Shown here: positions 52,201-64,000 of the stretch, in pieces
Position numbering within the stretch: the stretch's first letter is position 1
Layout of the letters: every line of letters begins with the position of its first letter
NCBI RefSeq assembly: GCF_035582795.1
Contig: NC_134371.1
Location: 52,215,001-52,279,000, forward strand
DNA: 64,000 nt
Origin: Mycteria americana
Lineage: Eukaryota; Chordata; Aves; Ciconiiformes; Ciconiidae
Direction: 5' to 3'
Position numbers and translations under genes: made by a program
Notes under the pieces: model-generated
What the model was told of the DNA's origin: nothing
Databases searched by the model: none
What the model saw: the letters and a program-made list of their open reading frames with translations, nothing else

Positions 52201-52779
52201 GCCGAGGGTGGCTGCTGCCGCCCGAGCCCGGGGGAGAGGAAGGAAGCCCCAGGCGACCTGTAGCGCCCCGTAGCGCCCCGGGTCACTTGAGGACACGTGT
52301 AAATATCGGTTACGCAAATCAGAAAACGGTTTTCTTCCGAGCCCCACCCGCACGGGAGCGGGGCGGCCGCCAGGCCCCGGGGCAGGCACAGACTCGCTCC
52401 AGCGCCCCGCGCCCGCTCCCTCTCCCCCCCCCGGCCGGCCTGCGGAGAGGCGGGCAGGTGAGCGGCCCCGCTGCAGGGCGCCGCCGAGGGAAACGGTAGC
52501 TGCCGCGCAGGCTCACCGGGCCGCCCGGCAGGCGGGCAGCGCCGGGCGCCCCGCGGGCCGGCGGCCCCCTCCCCCCCCCGCAGGTGGAGGAGGCACCGCG
52601 GCCCCTCAGGGAGGCGGGAAAAGCGGGGGCGGCCTCCTGGCGGCGGTGAGGGCCAGCAGCGCGCTGCCCTCGGGAAAGCCCCGCTCCGTCCTGCCCCCCG
52701 CTCGCTCCCCCTCCTTCCGCCCGCCCCTCCCATGCCGGGGGAGCGGGGCACCTGTCAGCGGCGGCCGCCCCTCACTCAC

Positions 52780-52900
52780 CTGGCCGCGCCGCCTCCCCTC
52801 CCGCCTGGCCTGGCGTGACTGACCAGCCCGCGCGCGCGCGCCTCCGCCGCGCAACGGCGTACCGCCCGCGCGCTCCGTCCGCGAGGGAGCCGGCAGCACA
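52780..52900 (-). other. LRRC8B: Candidate LRRC8B first non-coding exon
   Basis: The downstream edge is the donor GGCCAG|GTGAGTGAG on the minus strand (GTGAGT at plus 52774-52779), close to the ideal consensus. The upstream edge, about 52900, is a guess from the GC boxes and CCAAT box at 52940-52994; CpG-island promoters usually have a spread of start sites. Confidence 0.35.
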
Positions 52901-52983
52901 GCGCGAGACACCGGCTCCAACCGGCACTTCTCGGATCCGGCCCCGCCCCCGCCCCGCCGCCGTTGTCACGTTACCGGCCGCGC

Positions 52984-52994
52984 CAGCCAATGGG
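52984..52994. promoter_or_regulatory. CCAAT box (NF-Y-type)
   Basis: AGCCAATGGGG matches the extended NF-Y consensus and lies inside the CpG island next to a cluster of GC boxes. It is about 80-100 bp upstream of the proposed LRRC8B start. CCAAT boxes work in either orientation, so it does not settle the direction of transcription. Confidence 0.55.
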
Positions 52995-53620
52995 GCGCGG
53001 CCGGCGGAACCGCTGACAGGCCGCGGGCGGGGGAGGGGGCTGCGGCGGACAAAAGCGCCCCGCCGCGCCCGGTCCCCTCCCTCCCCTCCCTCCCCTCCCC
53101 GCGGCGCTCACCTGCGGGGGCACCTGGCGGGAGGGGCCCTCCCGCACCGCCGCCGGGGGCGGGGGGCGCTGCCGGCACCGCGGCCGTGCCCGCGGCGGGG
53201 ACACCCGCCAGGCTGAGAGCCCCCCGGCGCCGGGGCAGCGGCCGCGCAGAGCCGCAGGCAGCAGCCGCCCCCTCGGTGCCGACATTTAAACAAATCGAGC
53301 AGCTCGGAAGCGGGAGGAGGTGGAAGAAGTGAGAAGGCAGTCATCGCCGGCGATTAAAAAATAGCGATTACAGAAGGTGACGCTTGCAAAGAGGCAATTC
53401 AACCTGACAGAGGGCGCGCGGTTTTCTGGGCACCGGAGGCCTCGGCTGGGTCCGAGCGCCGGCCCGGGGGAAGGGGTGCGGGTCCCGGGGGCGGCTGCGC
53501 GGGCAGCGGGAGGGGATGAACCCAGCCCCCGCGGGGGCGAGCGGAAGGAGCGGGGCTCGTCTGGCCGAGGAAAGCACGACCGGGGGTATTCGGGAATGCT
53601 GCCGCGCGGTTACCTTCGGA

Positions 53621-56600
53621 GTAAGCGTACAGCCCTGCTGCACCCCACCAGCTGCACTGCCGCTGGATCCGTTCTGCAGCAAGGGTAGTCTCGTTACTGG
53701 GGCCAGGTACATCCAACGTCCACGCCCCTTTTTGCAAGGGACAGACTGCATTACAGTCCCTATTACTGCATGGCAAGACCTTCTATGGCTCTTCAGTTCC
53801 AGTGAAAACCCGGTAACAATATAAAAAAGTTCACAAATATACACAATGTTTTAAAAAAAATGAAGCACAGACTCATTTGACTCTCCTACTTCACTTCCTC
53901 CTTCTCCAGCGGCCAGAGCAGCTCCCTCCTCCAAATGTCTGAAGGGGCTGATTCTGCTGGCTAAACGCGTGAAAGCCTGGAAGAAAATTTTGGTTCCTAC
54001 CTAGATTTCTGCAAATAACTGGGGCAAACGGGCTGTGTCTGCCTCCTCTTAGTCATACAAACAGCCCAAGCTACTCAAGTAATTTTCCTGCCATATTTTC
54101 ATTCTTAGCAACTCCATTGCAAGAATCTATTCAAAATTCAATTTACAATATAATTATACTCCTTACACTCGCTCTGCTATAGTAATGTTTATTGTTTGTC
54201 TAGTCACCAGTTTCATGGGAAAAGAGTCTATTTGCAAAATACTGCTTTTCCTCCATAAAACACCAAAATCCTTTTCTTCACAGCTGTACAAAATCCCCCT
54301 TCATTTAAACAGCACAGACACTGAATTTTGCAAATATAACAATTTGCAAACTGTATTCAGTACACATTTAGCTATCATTATTAGTTTCAACTTAAAAGAG
54401 CCATTAAAATACAACATACTTATAAGCATAACAGCATAAACATTGCAGTTGAGCCAGAATTAAAACTAATTACAAAAAGTGAAGCTTGCTTTTTAATCCA
54501 AACACATAGAAACACTAATGCAAACATGTATGTTGTAAAAAAAAAAAAGTTTGTTTCACTAGTTGCAGTCATATTGGTAGCGTAGTAAAGGATGTATTTG
54601 TTTTGTATTTGTTTTAGGCTGATAATTTCTACTTAGGGTGATGTACTTTGATAGTAATCTAACCTCAGAGAAGCCGCTATTGCCATCACCAAGATGACAA
54701 TAGTGTGGCATTGGCTGCAATTACTGCTCCAAGAGTCGCTGGTGAGGTTTGGTAAACAGCAGCCAGCAGGCCAGCAGTCTTTCCAGGAGACCAATTCCCT
54801 TTTGTCTCATGACCTGCCACCTCCTTAGCTGACTGTATCTTGATTTCCATCATCAGGACAAACCTTCTGCTCTATTAGGGTTTCCCTGAGGAATTATTTC
54901 ATCCATTTTACCTTACTGGAACTATTTGCCCTTTCTGTGAGCAAAATAAACAAAAGTACATCTTATTCTACAATCTTTCTTTCTACTAACTCAAAATGAA
55001 GCCTGCCTCCGGGATCTGCCGCATTTTCTTTTTGTCAGCAATAGGCTAGGAAGACAAATTAATGTTTAATTAAATTATAAAACCAAGAACTATTTGTGCT
55101 AAAAATGAAAGGAAAAGTATTGAATTAAGTCAGAAATTAAGTTAATGGTCATAAGGTTCATAATTACTTGAGCAAAAGATTGCAACCCAACTTTCTAGGT
55201 TTGGTTCTTATTTACTCTGCCACTGAGTAGCTCCCGGGGAAACACAAGGGGGGCACTGAACTCACCAATCACACCCCACAAATCTTTGAGTGATGATATC
55301 TGAGCAAAGGGAGTATTTTGTTAACCACCTACTCAAAAACAATGCTCTTTTTAACTGTGCAGCTCCTGACTGTATACCTAGCAGATCAAGTGCATCTTTG
55401 GGGTTATCCTAGTGCAATTATTTTAGGATGAATTTCTTCCAGTCTTTTTCAAGCAACATTATCTGGAAAATGTTCTTCAAGCTCTAACACCCTTTCTAAT
55501 TGTTTGTCACAGCCATTTATAAGATACTGAAAAACAACAGCTTGGCAATCCAGGGAAAGTTGAGTTTCATTTCACACATCATGCCATCCCCTGATCTTTT
55601 TTAACTTGATATTTAGATGTTACGAAAGCAGCTTTGAATCTCAAAAGAAGTAACAGTTTCAAATGTTATGCTCAGTGTGACTAATGGATGTCCTCAACAT
55701 CTACTTCAAACCCTTCACTTGTACAATTTTGGGAAATGTCATGTAGTAAGAAAGGGAAAGCTATATAGCAGAGTCCTGTATATTTAAGAGGATAATATTT
55801 ATAGTCAAAATTTCACTTTCAAATATTTCCTATTGAACATTCTTTTTAATATCAGAGAGGTGATATTACACTTGTCTTTTAGCCCTCCAGTAGTGCTTCG
55901 AGTTGCAGGAGCAACAGCATCTTGATTGGCAATCGCTTTGGCAGCAGTTACCTGAAGCTGAGCCAGTCCTTCGAATAAAGCACCCTGTGACAACTTGCCT
56001 TGTGATCACCAAGTGCATTTCTGACCGTCTGTTTCTCAAGATCCCATCTTTTGATATGAAAGGCTACAGCTTCGTGGTTAGCTGAAGCATGAACCAGCGG
56101 ATCATAACCCTTTAACCTCTAAAATGCCACACTGCCATTTATTCTCCTGAAGAGAATAAAAAAACGTGTAAGCTTCATAGTTCTCCATATAATTTAATTT
56201 CAGTCCCTGGCACATCCTGATTATTATCACACTTGCTCTCTCTGGCGTTCGCTAAAGCTTCTTTGTCTCCTTCTGAGAATGTATAAATCCCATGCTACGC
56301 ACGCTCCAGGTCGTCGATTTCCTGGTGCAGTTAACAAAAAAGGCTCTCACTGCGGGTGGGTATTTTAGAACAACACTTCCCTCTGCTGGATCTGCGGGCA
56401 GTCACAGCTCTGCCTGCACTGGAGGGACCTGCCCAAATCCCCTGCCTCTCGCTCAGGCAAGACCCCTGCTCCTTCCAGACAGCTTTGGACAGTAAGAAAC
56501 TAGCAAAGGTCTTCTACATTTATCAAATGAATATGATAACCCTAAAAGTTTAATCCAGCATCAACTGGACAGGAATATCAATTTAGTTTCTGCTCAAGAG

Positions 56601-59600
56601 CGGAGTACCTCAAAGCTGTAGATATTGCTAAAATTAGGAGTCTTAGGGCCTGCCATTTCATATTCACTCCAAAATCGTGACACATTAGCTCTTGAGCTGC
56701 ACTACAGTTGTTCAGAGTAGGAGATGGCTTGATGTACTTCAGTGAAAAAGCATCAAGCTCACAGGGTATCCCAAGAACAACACCATATATACGCCATCCT
56801 GCGAAACAGGACATTTGAGAAGACAGCATGTTCTTCTTCTTTCTCTGTTCTGTGCTGCTACCTATTCTCTGTGTCTACCTGTGAGGAAATGAGTGCAGGC
56901 AAAGCGACAGCAGCATGTTAACAAATTTTTGGCCCATTACAGTGCAGGCAGTCTGAAAAAAAAAAAACCAACAGAAATGTACAGTATATAGGGTTGTTAG
57001 CATGAACCTCACTTTGCAGACAAAAGATATATATAGATCTGTTGTCTGCAAAGACCTTCTCTACACAGACTGTGCTGATTTTAATTGACAACTCAAGTGT
57101 CAACTGAAGCCTCATGCCAGATAAAATTAAGTCAATATTTAAAAACATCTTTTACTCAGACCAACAGGCATTTCTTTGTAGAGTGTGTATACAGGGTATA
57201 ACAGAAAAAAGATTATTTTTTTTAAGAGCGAGAAACATTGGCCATACTTTTTGTGACTCTAATGGAAACCAAGAACAGTGCTACAGTGAATTTTAATTGA
57301 GCGCTGCACTTCCTATCTGGCCATCTGTTCCAAACTGCTAGCAATAACCAGAGTATGACATTTTCAGGAAATGTAATTTTGATGGAAACTACCATTTTCA
57401 GATACAGCTGTCTTGCATTCGAGTCATACAGTTGTTGGAATACTGTCCACAACTGGGGGAGGGGGAGTGTTAAGAGGAAGAGGAGAGATAATTGCAGAGG
57501 TAAATCAGTAAGATTGTGCTTAATTCTTGCTCTCCACAAGGAGAGGAACTAGTCCCAGTGCAGTACTGCTTGTGCTCCTAACTCACTTGTACAAACACGA
57601 CTGAAAGACATAATTAAGCACTTTGCTGAACAAAGATTCTGTTCACATACTCTGCTGAATGAAGGCTTCTGGTGGACTTCAAAACACAGGAAGACGGCGA
57701 ATAAGCTAAAGATGGGGGAAGGGGAGTAGAAAATACAGATATAATCCTAGAACAATATTCCCACTCAGAGAAATTTACTTTGAAAAGGGAGACAGAGATG
57801 CTCCACAGAAAACCTGTCAAAAGATTGGATCAAAGTGTTGCTCAATGTTAAAAGTTAGAACAGGTAACAGTGCTGAAAGCTATACTGACGTTAACCAGAA
57901 TAAACCTTCATTAGAAGACAGGAAACAGGTGATTACACAATAGGTGGTTCCTGATTTGTGTTCAGAACAAAGCCTGCGCTAAGCACACTGAAGGTCTAGT
58001 TAGAAAAGATCATATAAGAAATATTTCTCATGAAAAAAAGTTTTCAAAGAGTTTGGAGAGGAAATAAAAGGTTTATTTTCATCTATAAGAAGAAACCAGA
58101 ATGTTAGGGTCAAGGAGATGTCCTGAGTAACAGCAATAGGGAAAGGAAATTAAAAAAAAATATACAAGATAAGGTGGCATAAGCAATGCCTTTCTAAGCA
58201 GGATGTTTTCTAGTCATCACCAGGTTTTTAAATGCTAAAGAATAAGGGTTACTCTCTGCTTCTTTTAGATGGTATTGCATTCTTGCCTCCTGGTGTTCCT
58301 TGCATCTTATTCTTATTGACTAATTGTGAAGTCTTTGTCTGAGACTTTCCAAGAAAACTTCTAAGGTGGACTCCAAGTAGACAGAGCAACTAAAGATGAG
58401 TATTGGTTTCCTAAGAGCTTTCAACACAAAATAAATGTTTGTTGGCTCTAGTAGCCCTACAGCCATTAGCAGCTCACACATGATGCTTCATAGTGCATTA
58501 CTAATAACTGATGCATGTCTGCTAGAATGCTACTAACAAAAAAAAAATATTTTTAGTGCTTTGGGATTCCGATACCATTCACTCCTGTTGTTCACAAATG
58601 CTTTGACTCCACTGTACAGTTCTAGTATTACAAATACAAGTCATAAAAATTCAATTAAGAATCCAGCACTTGAAACTCTGTATCACATAATTTTCTGCAG
58701 AAAACAGAGGAAATACACTTCAATGTATTCTTATGCAGACCCTGGCTTCTCATAAGTGTCCTAGGTCTTTCTTTCACTTATGCGATCTTATTTTTTACAT
58801 TTCACTCACCTTGCACAGAGCTGAAAGAATTTTACACCTAGTAAATATTTCATTAACGCCAGCTTCTATTTGCTCAGCACTTTTGCAAAGTCTTGCATTT
58901 CTAGTCAATTCAGCACTTGTCTGGAGACAACTTTACATTTGCTGTGGAGGTTAACACAGTAAAAATCAGAAGTCCTCCAGTAGGAAACTACTTACTGTGT
59001 TGTTTTATGTAATCACTCTTGCTTTACTCGTTAGGCTGCAGAGATGCAGCCCTGATTTCAACTGAGACAGCTCAAGAGGGTCATCCCCTTCAGATAATAT
59101 CCTGTTGCTGATTATAGTCCCCAGCTATTTTTTCACCAGAAGTTGCTGCTCCCTCAGAACTGCAAGCAGTTTGGTTTATGTGTGATGTCGCTCCCCAGTT
59201 TGGTGCTACCAAAATTTACCTGATCAGTGCAAACACTTTTGGTTACAGGGCTTCTTTAATCTGCATCGTTTTTAAAGACCCAGTTTGGGATCAACCAGTA
59301 TAAGCTCTTTCCCATTTGACTTGCCCTTACAATAAAGCAGGATCTGCTCTGTACCTTGCAGGCTCAGATGCTCAGGGAAGTTGTTAGATCAAAAGACCAA
59401 AGGCAATTTATTTGTCTTTCAGCACACTTCCATTCTGGACCTTTTTTTCTCATTCTCTTCAGTCTTCTTTCCTAATGTGTAGTTTGAGGCTGGCCAGTGA
59501 TTTATCTGAAAAATTTATTCCCAATATCCCTCCAGAAGGTGAAAACATCAGTTCCATACTACTTGTAGCCCCTGTCAGCAAAAATGTTACAGAATCACTT

Positions 59601-62600
59601 TCTGGTAGCTTGAGGAATCCATAATAAAACATGCCGCTGCTACATCTCAAGCAGAAATTTGCCTTCTGTTTTCTAGAGAACATGGGAAAAATAAGACAAA
59701 AATGTCTATTATACCAAAGTATCTCTACCCAAATTTAAATACAAAGAAGGCACCTCTGGAATCTGTCAGAAAATACTTCCATTGTCATATCCATTTTCAT
59801 TATTAATGGCTTGATTCCACAGGCAAAAAAAAGGCACTTTTGTCCACAAACCGTCACAACATAAAAATATATAATTTTATAAAGAAGTCAAAGATACAGA
59901 GACATAATTTAAAATCAGCCTTGGCAGTATGAACAATATCCAAATAAATGAATATTCATTTGTTTATGGATACCGCTAAGGAATGCTAGAGTTATCCACC
60001 ACCTGCTTCACTCTGCAGTTACATTCAAGTTTCTTGAGACGTACAAAATGTATGAGGTCATTTAAAATTGGAGTGCTCTCAGCACCTGCTAAGATTAGAT
60101 CTTTAGAGGCAATAAAGCCAATATAATCTGAACTCCAGGATCAAACTAATTGGCTATGATACCTTTTTTAAAATAGTGCCAAGTATACACAGTAGCTACT
60201 ATCTGATAAGTAAATTGTTACAGTGCAGCCTACCAGGCAAAGAAAAGAAAAAGTCATTATTTTTGAACGAGAATCAAAGTAAATAATAAACGCGTACAGC
60301 ACAGCCTCATATGAGGAGTTCCTTGGCACATATTTGGGTTGTTTAATCATAAAAAAATGTAGTTAGACACGAGTCATACAGTTCACCCCAAATGACTGAA
60401 AAGTCCTATGCATTTGTTTAATACTGCATACTGTGAGTAATATAGGAAATTCTCACTGAAGTATTTCCAGCTTCCTACACTCCTTTGATGCAATCCAGTG
60501 TTAGTCACGCAGTGTGGGAGCAGTCAGATAGCCACGTCCTCTTCCCCAATCCAGATGCTGGCTGGACTCAGCCTTTAGGAATAAAGTTAGGCCTGCGAGA
60601 TATTTGGGCTGTATTTCTTAATCTGTATTATCATACACTGTATTTAAGATGTCACACTCATTTCTCAGAACATCTCTTTAATAAATACTTGCAAAAGACA
60701 AGATTCATACTATTTTTCTTGAACAGGGCTTACAGCCACAACATGACAGAGTGTGAAGTGGCAGCATGGCTATGGGCTGGGGCTAAGGATGATACTTCCC
60801 ACCCGGGACACTCAAAATTATCCATGGCTAAGAGGTGTGTGGGTGTCCTGCCTCACCTATTGCACAGGCGTGAGTACAGGACCAGACACTGAACTGCTGC
60901 AGACATCAGCATGTCTTCCTGTGCTTTTGCTTGAGAAGCAGGACTGTTAGCACAGCATAGTTGTGCAGTTCCGAGGAAGAAAAGGAATAGAAGAAGATAT
61001 TAAGAAGAGGAATTGTGAGCAAAGAAATTCTCTCATCTGCTGCCCAGTTGCTTTTGTGATCAGAAAAACAGGCTTTCATCCATTGCTTGTTAGTAAACAA
61101 GACTGTGTCAAAGACTTATATGTCCCATCAGTAATTTAGTATTTTTCCCTCTTGACAAAAAATCCTTGGGGCCCTAAATTCATATAAAAAGGAAATTACA
61201 ACACATATGTGCCTTTTTGAACTGCCACATGTAAGGCTTAATTTTTATAACATGCATAATACCACTTTGGAAAGTACTGGCTATATCCCATGGGAAAGCT
61301 GATCTAAATTTTATGGTTTTCATCTCTACTTTGATTTGACCAAGATATGTTCATTAGAGTCTTATCTACTGCAGCTAGAGTAGAAAACTCCAACTGACAA
61401 AACAGAGCTGGTCAGCTGATTTTCTATGGACTGTTAATAGCGTGATTTGTGCATGCAAGTTCTGCCAAGTAATTTTCTCCTCTTCAGTTGAACTGCCTCT
61501 CACTAATCTGTTTTGAAGTGTAGAGATTCCTGACTACCATTGCTACTTTACAAATAAGACGGAGCTGGATTATATTAAAAGAAATTAGCCTAAAAATGCA
61601 CTTATTCTTACTTCTAATGAATGAAAATGTGTTAAGCGGTTAGACCAGCCATGCAAGACTTTTATCATTAATTCAGGATGCATTACTGTGCATTTACAAA
61701 GTGAGTGAGATGCTTCTAAACTGAAAGTCAGTATAAGATACTCGGAGTGCTTAAAAAAAGCCAGAAAAGCTTAATGTGGGTGCTGGGAAAATTACTTATT
61801 TTAAATTTGGAAATAAATATTACTTCTAAGTATGAAAGATAAATTTGAAAAAGCAAATACCTTACCATACCTAAATTTATTACTTTAGCTGAGTCCTGGG
61901 ATTCAGGACCGATTTTAAGAATACTGTTGAATGCTGAATTCAAAAGACTTGACTTTATCATTAGGTTCAGATGTCAGCATTCCTGTTTTCCCTGCTGTGC
62001 CAGAACTCGGAAAATCCTTTTAAGTTAGCAATCTTTGAAACAGAAGTTTTGGCCCTTCACACTGCTGAAAGTGTGGCAAGGCTGAACTGCCCAATCAGTT
62101 TCTCTAACACTGTTGAGACAGGCCTCCTCCAAGACCTTCTGACTGATATACAAAGTGAGCCTTTCCTGCTTAAAGCACAAAATACCATTAAGTTAAAGAA
62201 ATTAAATTGTGAATTTTGGGGGAGAACTTGAAAAAAATGCTACTGAGAATAGGTAGCAACTAGAATTTTCATAGTGGTCCATCACTGCAGCAGACTTTGA
62301 TTGTTGCATAAATTGGACCTGTTACATGTTTTTCATATTACTTCAGCTGAAATTTAAATCCAAACCGTTGCACCAGATGCTGTAGAATTGTAAGTAATAG
62401 AGCAGACAATATTGCCTTTGCCATGTTAGTTAAACTGCAGTGGATCCTATTAACTCACGTGCTCATAAGATTCTGTTTTACCAACAGGAGTCACATAATC
62501 AGGTGTCTTGCAGGCGATGCAATGTCAGAGCCAGTTGGGACAGATGAGACTTTAAAACTGCCTTTATTCTTCACTATCTCAGTTGATCTGGTAAACACTG

Positions 62601-64000
62601 AGCGTCCCTTAACAGGGTAAGGACTCAAACAGTGCTTGTTTCATCAGCTGAGGATGAAGCAGCAGTATCTTAACAACATCCCTTCAGCACTATCTGTATC
62701 ACGGACCTAGAGTAGTGGTGTCGTGCAGAAGCCCGGAAAATATAACATTGCGGATTTCCCCGTGATGTCTGCTTTGTACACCATATTCTGTGAAAAATAT
62801 GGGCATCAATGTGACGAACGGCCAACGGAAGGCTAAAGTTTCTTTTTACTTTTTGAACCGCCTTGTGACATGGCAAGGGTTGGGATCTGCTGCCCTCCGG
62901 TGGATGCCTGGAGAGGTCCTCTCTGCCAACAGGAGCAGCGCGTTTGAGAGCACGAGAATTCTCAAAAAGCATGACAGAAAAAAGGAATAAAGTGTTAAGT
63001 TCTTTGTGCGTCTTATTTAGGATAAAAAATAATAGCTGGGACTAATTTCTTAATTTTGCTATTTTATTCTGGTTTTGTCAGAGTATTTCTACATCCAAGT
63101 AGAGATGTTCTAGTTTGTTCTAGGATGCTGGGTTTCTTCAATCAGCTTTCACTCTTTCATTTTATATTAATATATATGATGATTACATATATAACACAAC
63201 ACATAATGATATCCAAGTAGTGGATGTATCTATCGCACTTGATAATATCTGCATTCTGCCTGCTAATCCATCTCTTTGTGATTATTATTGATACACTAGA
63301 CCTCTTTCTAGCATCAACATTTAGAAGAAAACAATGAAGACTTGCTATAGAAAGTGTTTTCTTATTGTCTCATACAGTTGTTTTTAAAAGATTTATCTGT
63401 ATTACTGGACATTTTAGAACAAGAAATGCATTTGACACGTAACGTCATGCCAGGCCCCAGTAAAAATCTAATTTGTGAGGTTCTTTCAGCTCTGCAGTGG
63501 TTTGAGATACTGGATATTAAGATCACAATGTTACTTAGCATAGAAAATCAATTGGAGTTGTACAACCTCTGTACAGTAATGTTGATATTAAAGCAAACCA
63601 GTTTTGTAAAGATTTACAAAAGCAGCAAAAATAGGTTGCAAAGACATTTCAAATATATGGGGTTTTTTTCTAACTGAATAATCAAATTTAGTGATGATGA
63701 GGTGCTGATTAAAGGGAACTTTTTCATTTACAAATGGAGTAAGTCTCTGCTTGTGCTGGTTGTGAAGGGACCTTAGAAATGCAAACACTGTGACTTTGTG
63801 GAATACCTTTAGAAATCTGGAAAACCCCATTCTTTTCCTGATAAGGGGTTAACTTAGGTATGAGATGATTGTTAACGATTTTGACACTTCATTCCTTCCA
63901 GAAAGACAGACCTAAGAAGGTAACAAGTTAGCCCAGTTCACACTGAGCACCAATTTTTATGTTGCTTGGGAGATGCTACGTATATGCATGTGTGTAGCTC
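53621..64000. other. DNA upstream of the right CpG island, no supported gene
   Basis: About 10.4 kb of AT-rich, unique-looking sequence. The longest open frames (60485-60892 plus, 62670-62972 minus, 63354-63677 plus) resemble no family I know. I recognise no CR1 copy, tRNA or CpG island. In mammals guanylate-binding-protein genes lie on this side of LRRC8B, but no GTPase motif was seen here. Confidence 0.55.

Larger units (their letters stand above)
28755..52900 (-). other. LRRC8B: LRRC8B gene span (inferred transcript limits)
   Basis: The inferred transcription unit runs from the CpG island near 52.9 kb to a 3' end near 28.75 kb. The coding part (35049-31601) is seen directly. The outer limits are inferred from splice-site-like sequences, the CpG island and an ATTAAA motif. 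This gives a gene of about 24 kb with long 5' non-coding introns, a layout known for LRRC8B in other vertebrates. Apart from the candidate exon at 37218-37272, further untranslated exons between 37.3 and 52.8 kb could not be fixed without transcript data. Confidence 0.5.
52150..53620. promoter_or_regulatory. LRRC8B: CpG island, probable LRRC8B promoter region
   Basis: G+C and CpG density rise sharply over this stretch, against AT-rich flanks. It contains GC boxes (about 52940-52962) and a CCAAT box in AGCCAATGGGG context (about 52984-52994). For a minus-strand gene these lie just upstream of a first exon ending at the consensus donor CAG|GTGAGT at 52780. Further minus-strand donors occur at 53111 (GCAG|GTGAGC) and 53614 (GAAG|GTAACC), which suggests alternative first exons. 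Plus-strand donor-like sites are also present (for example GGCAG|GTGAGC near 52457), so divergent transcription is possible. No TATA box is obvious. Assignment to LRRC8B rests on strand, distance and the lack of another gene between. Confidence 0.75.

Noticed and set aside
51999-52751. 250-codon minus frame and its neighbours in the right CpG island
   Set aside because: Same composition effect; proline, arginine and glycine rich, no domain, and it runs across the proposed first-exon donor region.
60485-60892. 135-codon plus-strand open frame
   Set aside because: No family resemblance, no splice or promoter context, and a length possible by chance in 64 kb.
1-64000. CRISPR arrays, bacterial operons, phage genes, tRNA or rRNA genes, or an endogenous retrovirus
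   Set aside because: No regularly spaced repeats, no ribosome-binding-site-led gene strings, no cloverleaf boxes, no LTR pair and no gag or pol-like frame apart from the CR1 remnants were seen.

Overview
The window reads as vertebrate nuclear DNA, most likely from a bird. Both recognisable transposon copies are CR1 LINE fragments with the 3' terminal ATTCTATGA motif typical of sauropsid CR1. No mammalian SINE or L1 is seen, interspersed repeats are sparse, and genes have vertebrate-style introns with CpG-island promoters. There are no bacterial operons, CRISPR arrays or phage genes. A turtle or crocodilian source cannot be fully excluded from sequence alone.

The one protein-coding gene identified with confidence is LRRC8B, on the minus strand. 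It encodes a subunit of the LRRC8/VRAC volume-regulated anion channel. Its coding sequence is in two exons, 35049-32914 (codons 1-712) and 31873-31601 (codons 713-802 plus stop), joined by a 1,040-bp phase-0 intron with consensus splice sites. The predicted 802-residue protein is within one residue of the length I recall for human LRRC8B (803). The 3' UTR runs left of 31601, provisionally to about 28755. Upstream to the right are a good candidate 55-nt non-coding exon (37218-37272) and a CpG-island promoter at about 52.15-53.62 kb with several minus-strand splice donors, the best at 52780.

Layout from left to right: 1-10.0 kb is non-coding, probably the first intron of the next gene. At 10.01-11.46 kb lies a CpG island that I infer to be the LRRC8C promoter, because LRRC8B, C and D lie head-to-tail in vertebrates and LRRC8C should be next downstream on the same strand; its coding exons are not in the window. 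From 11.5 to 28.75 kb is intergenic DNA with one internally deleted CR1 fragment. From 28.75 to 53 kb is LRRC8B, with a second, longer CR1 fragment in a 5' intron. From 53.6 to 64 kb is upstream non-coding DNA in which I could not support any gene.

I found no convincing new biological system. The items most worth a second look are small: the candidate 5' UTR exon, a plus-strand exon-like segment whose splice donor sits in the loop of a perfect 14-bp inverted repeat, two GGGCC tandem arrays in the left CpG island, and two unassigned ORF-like segments.
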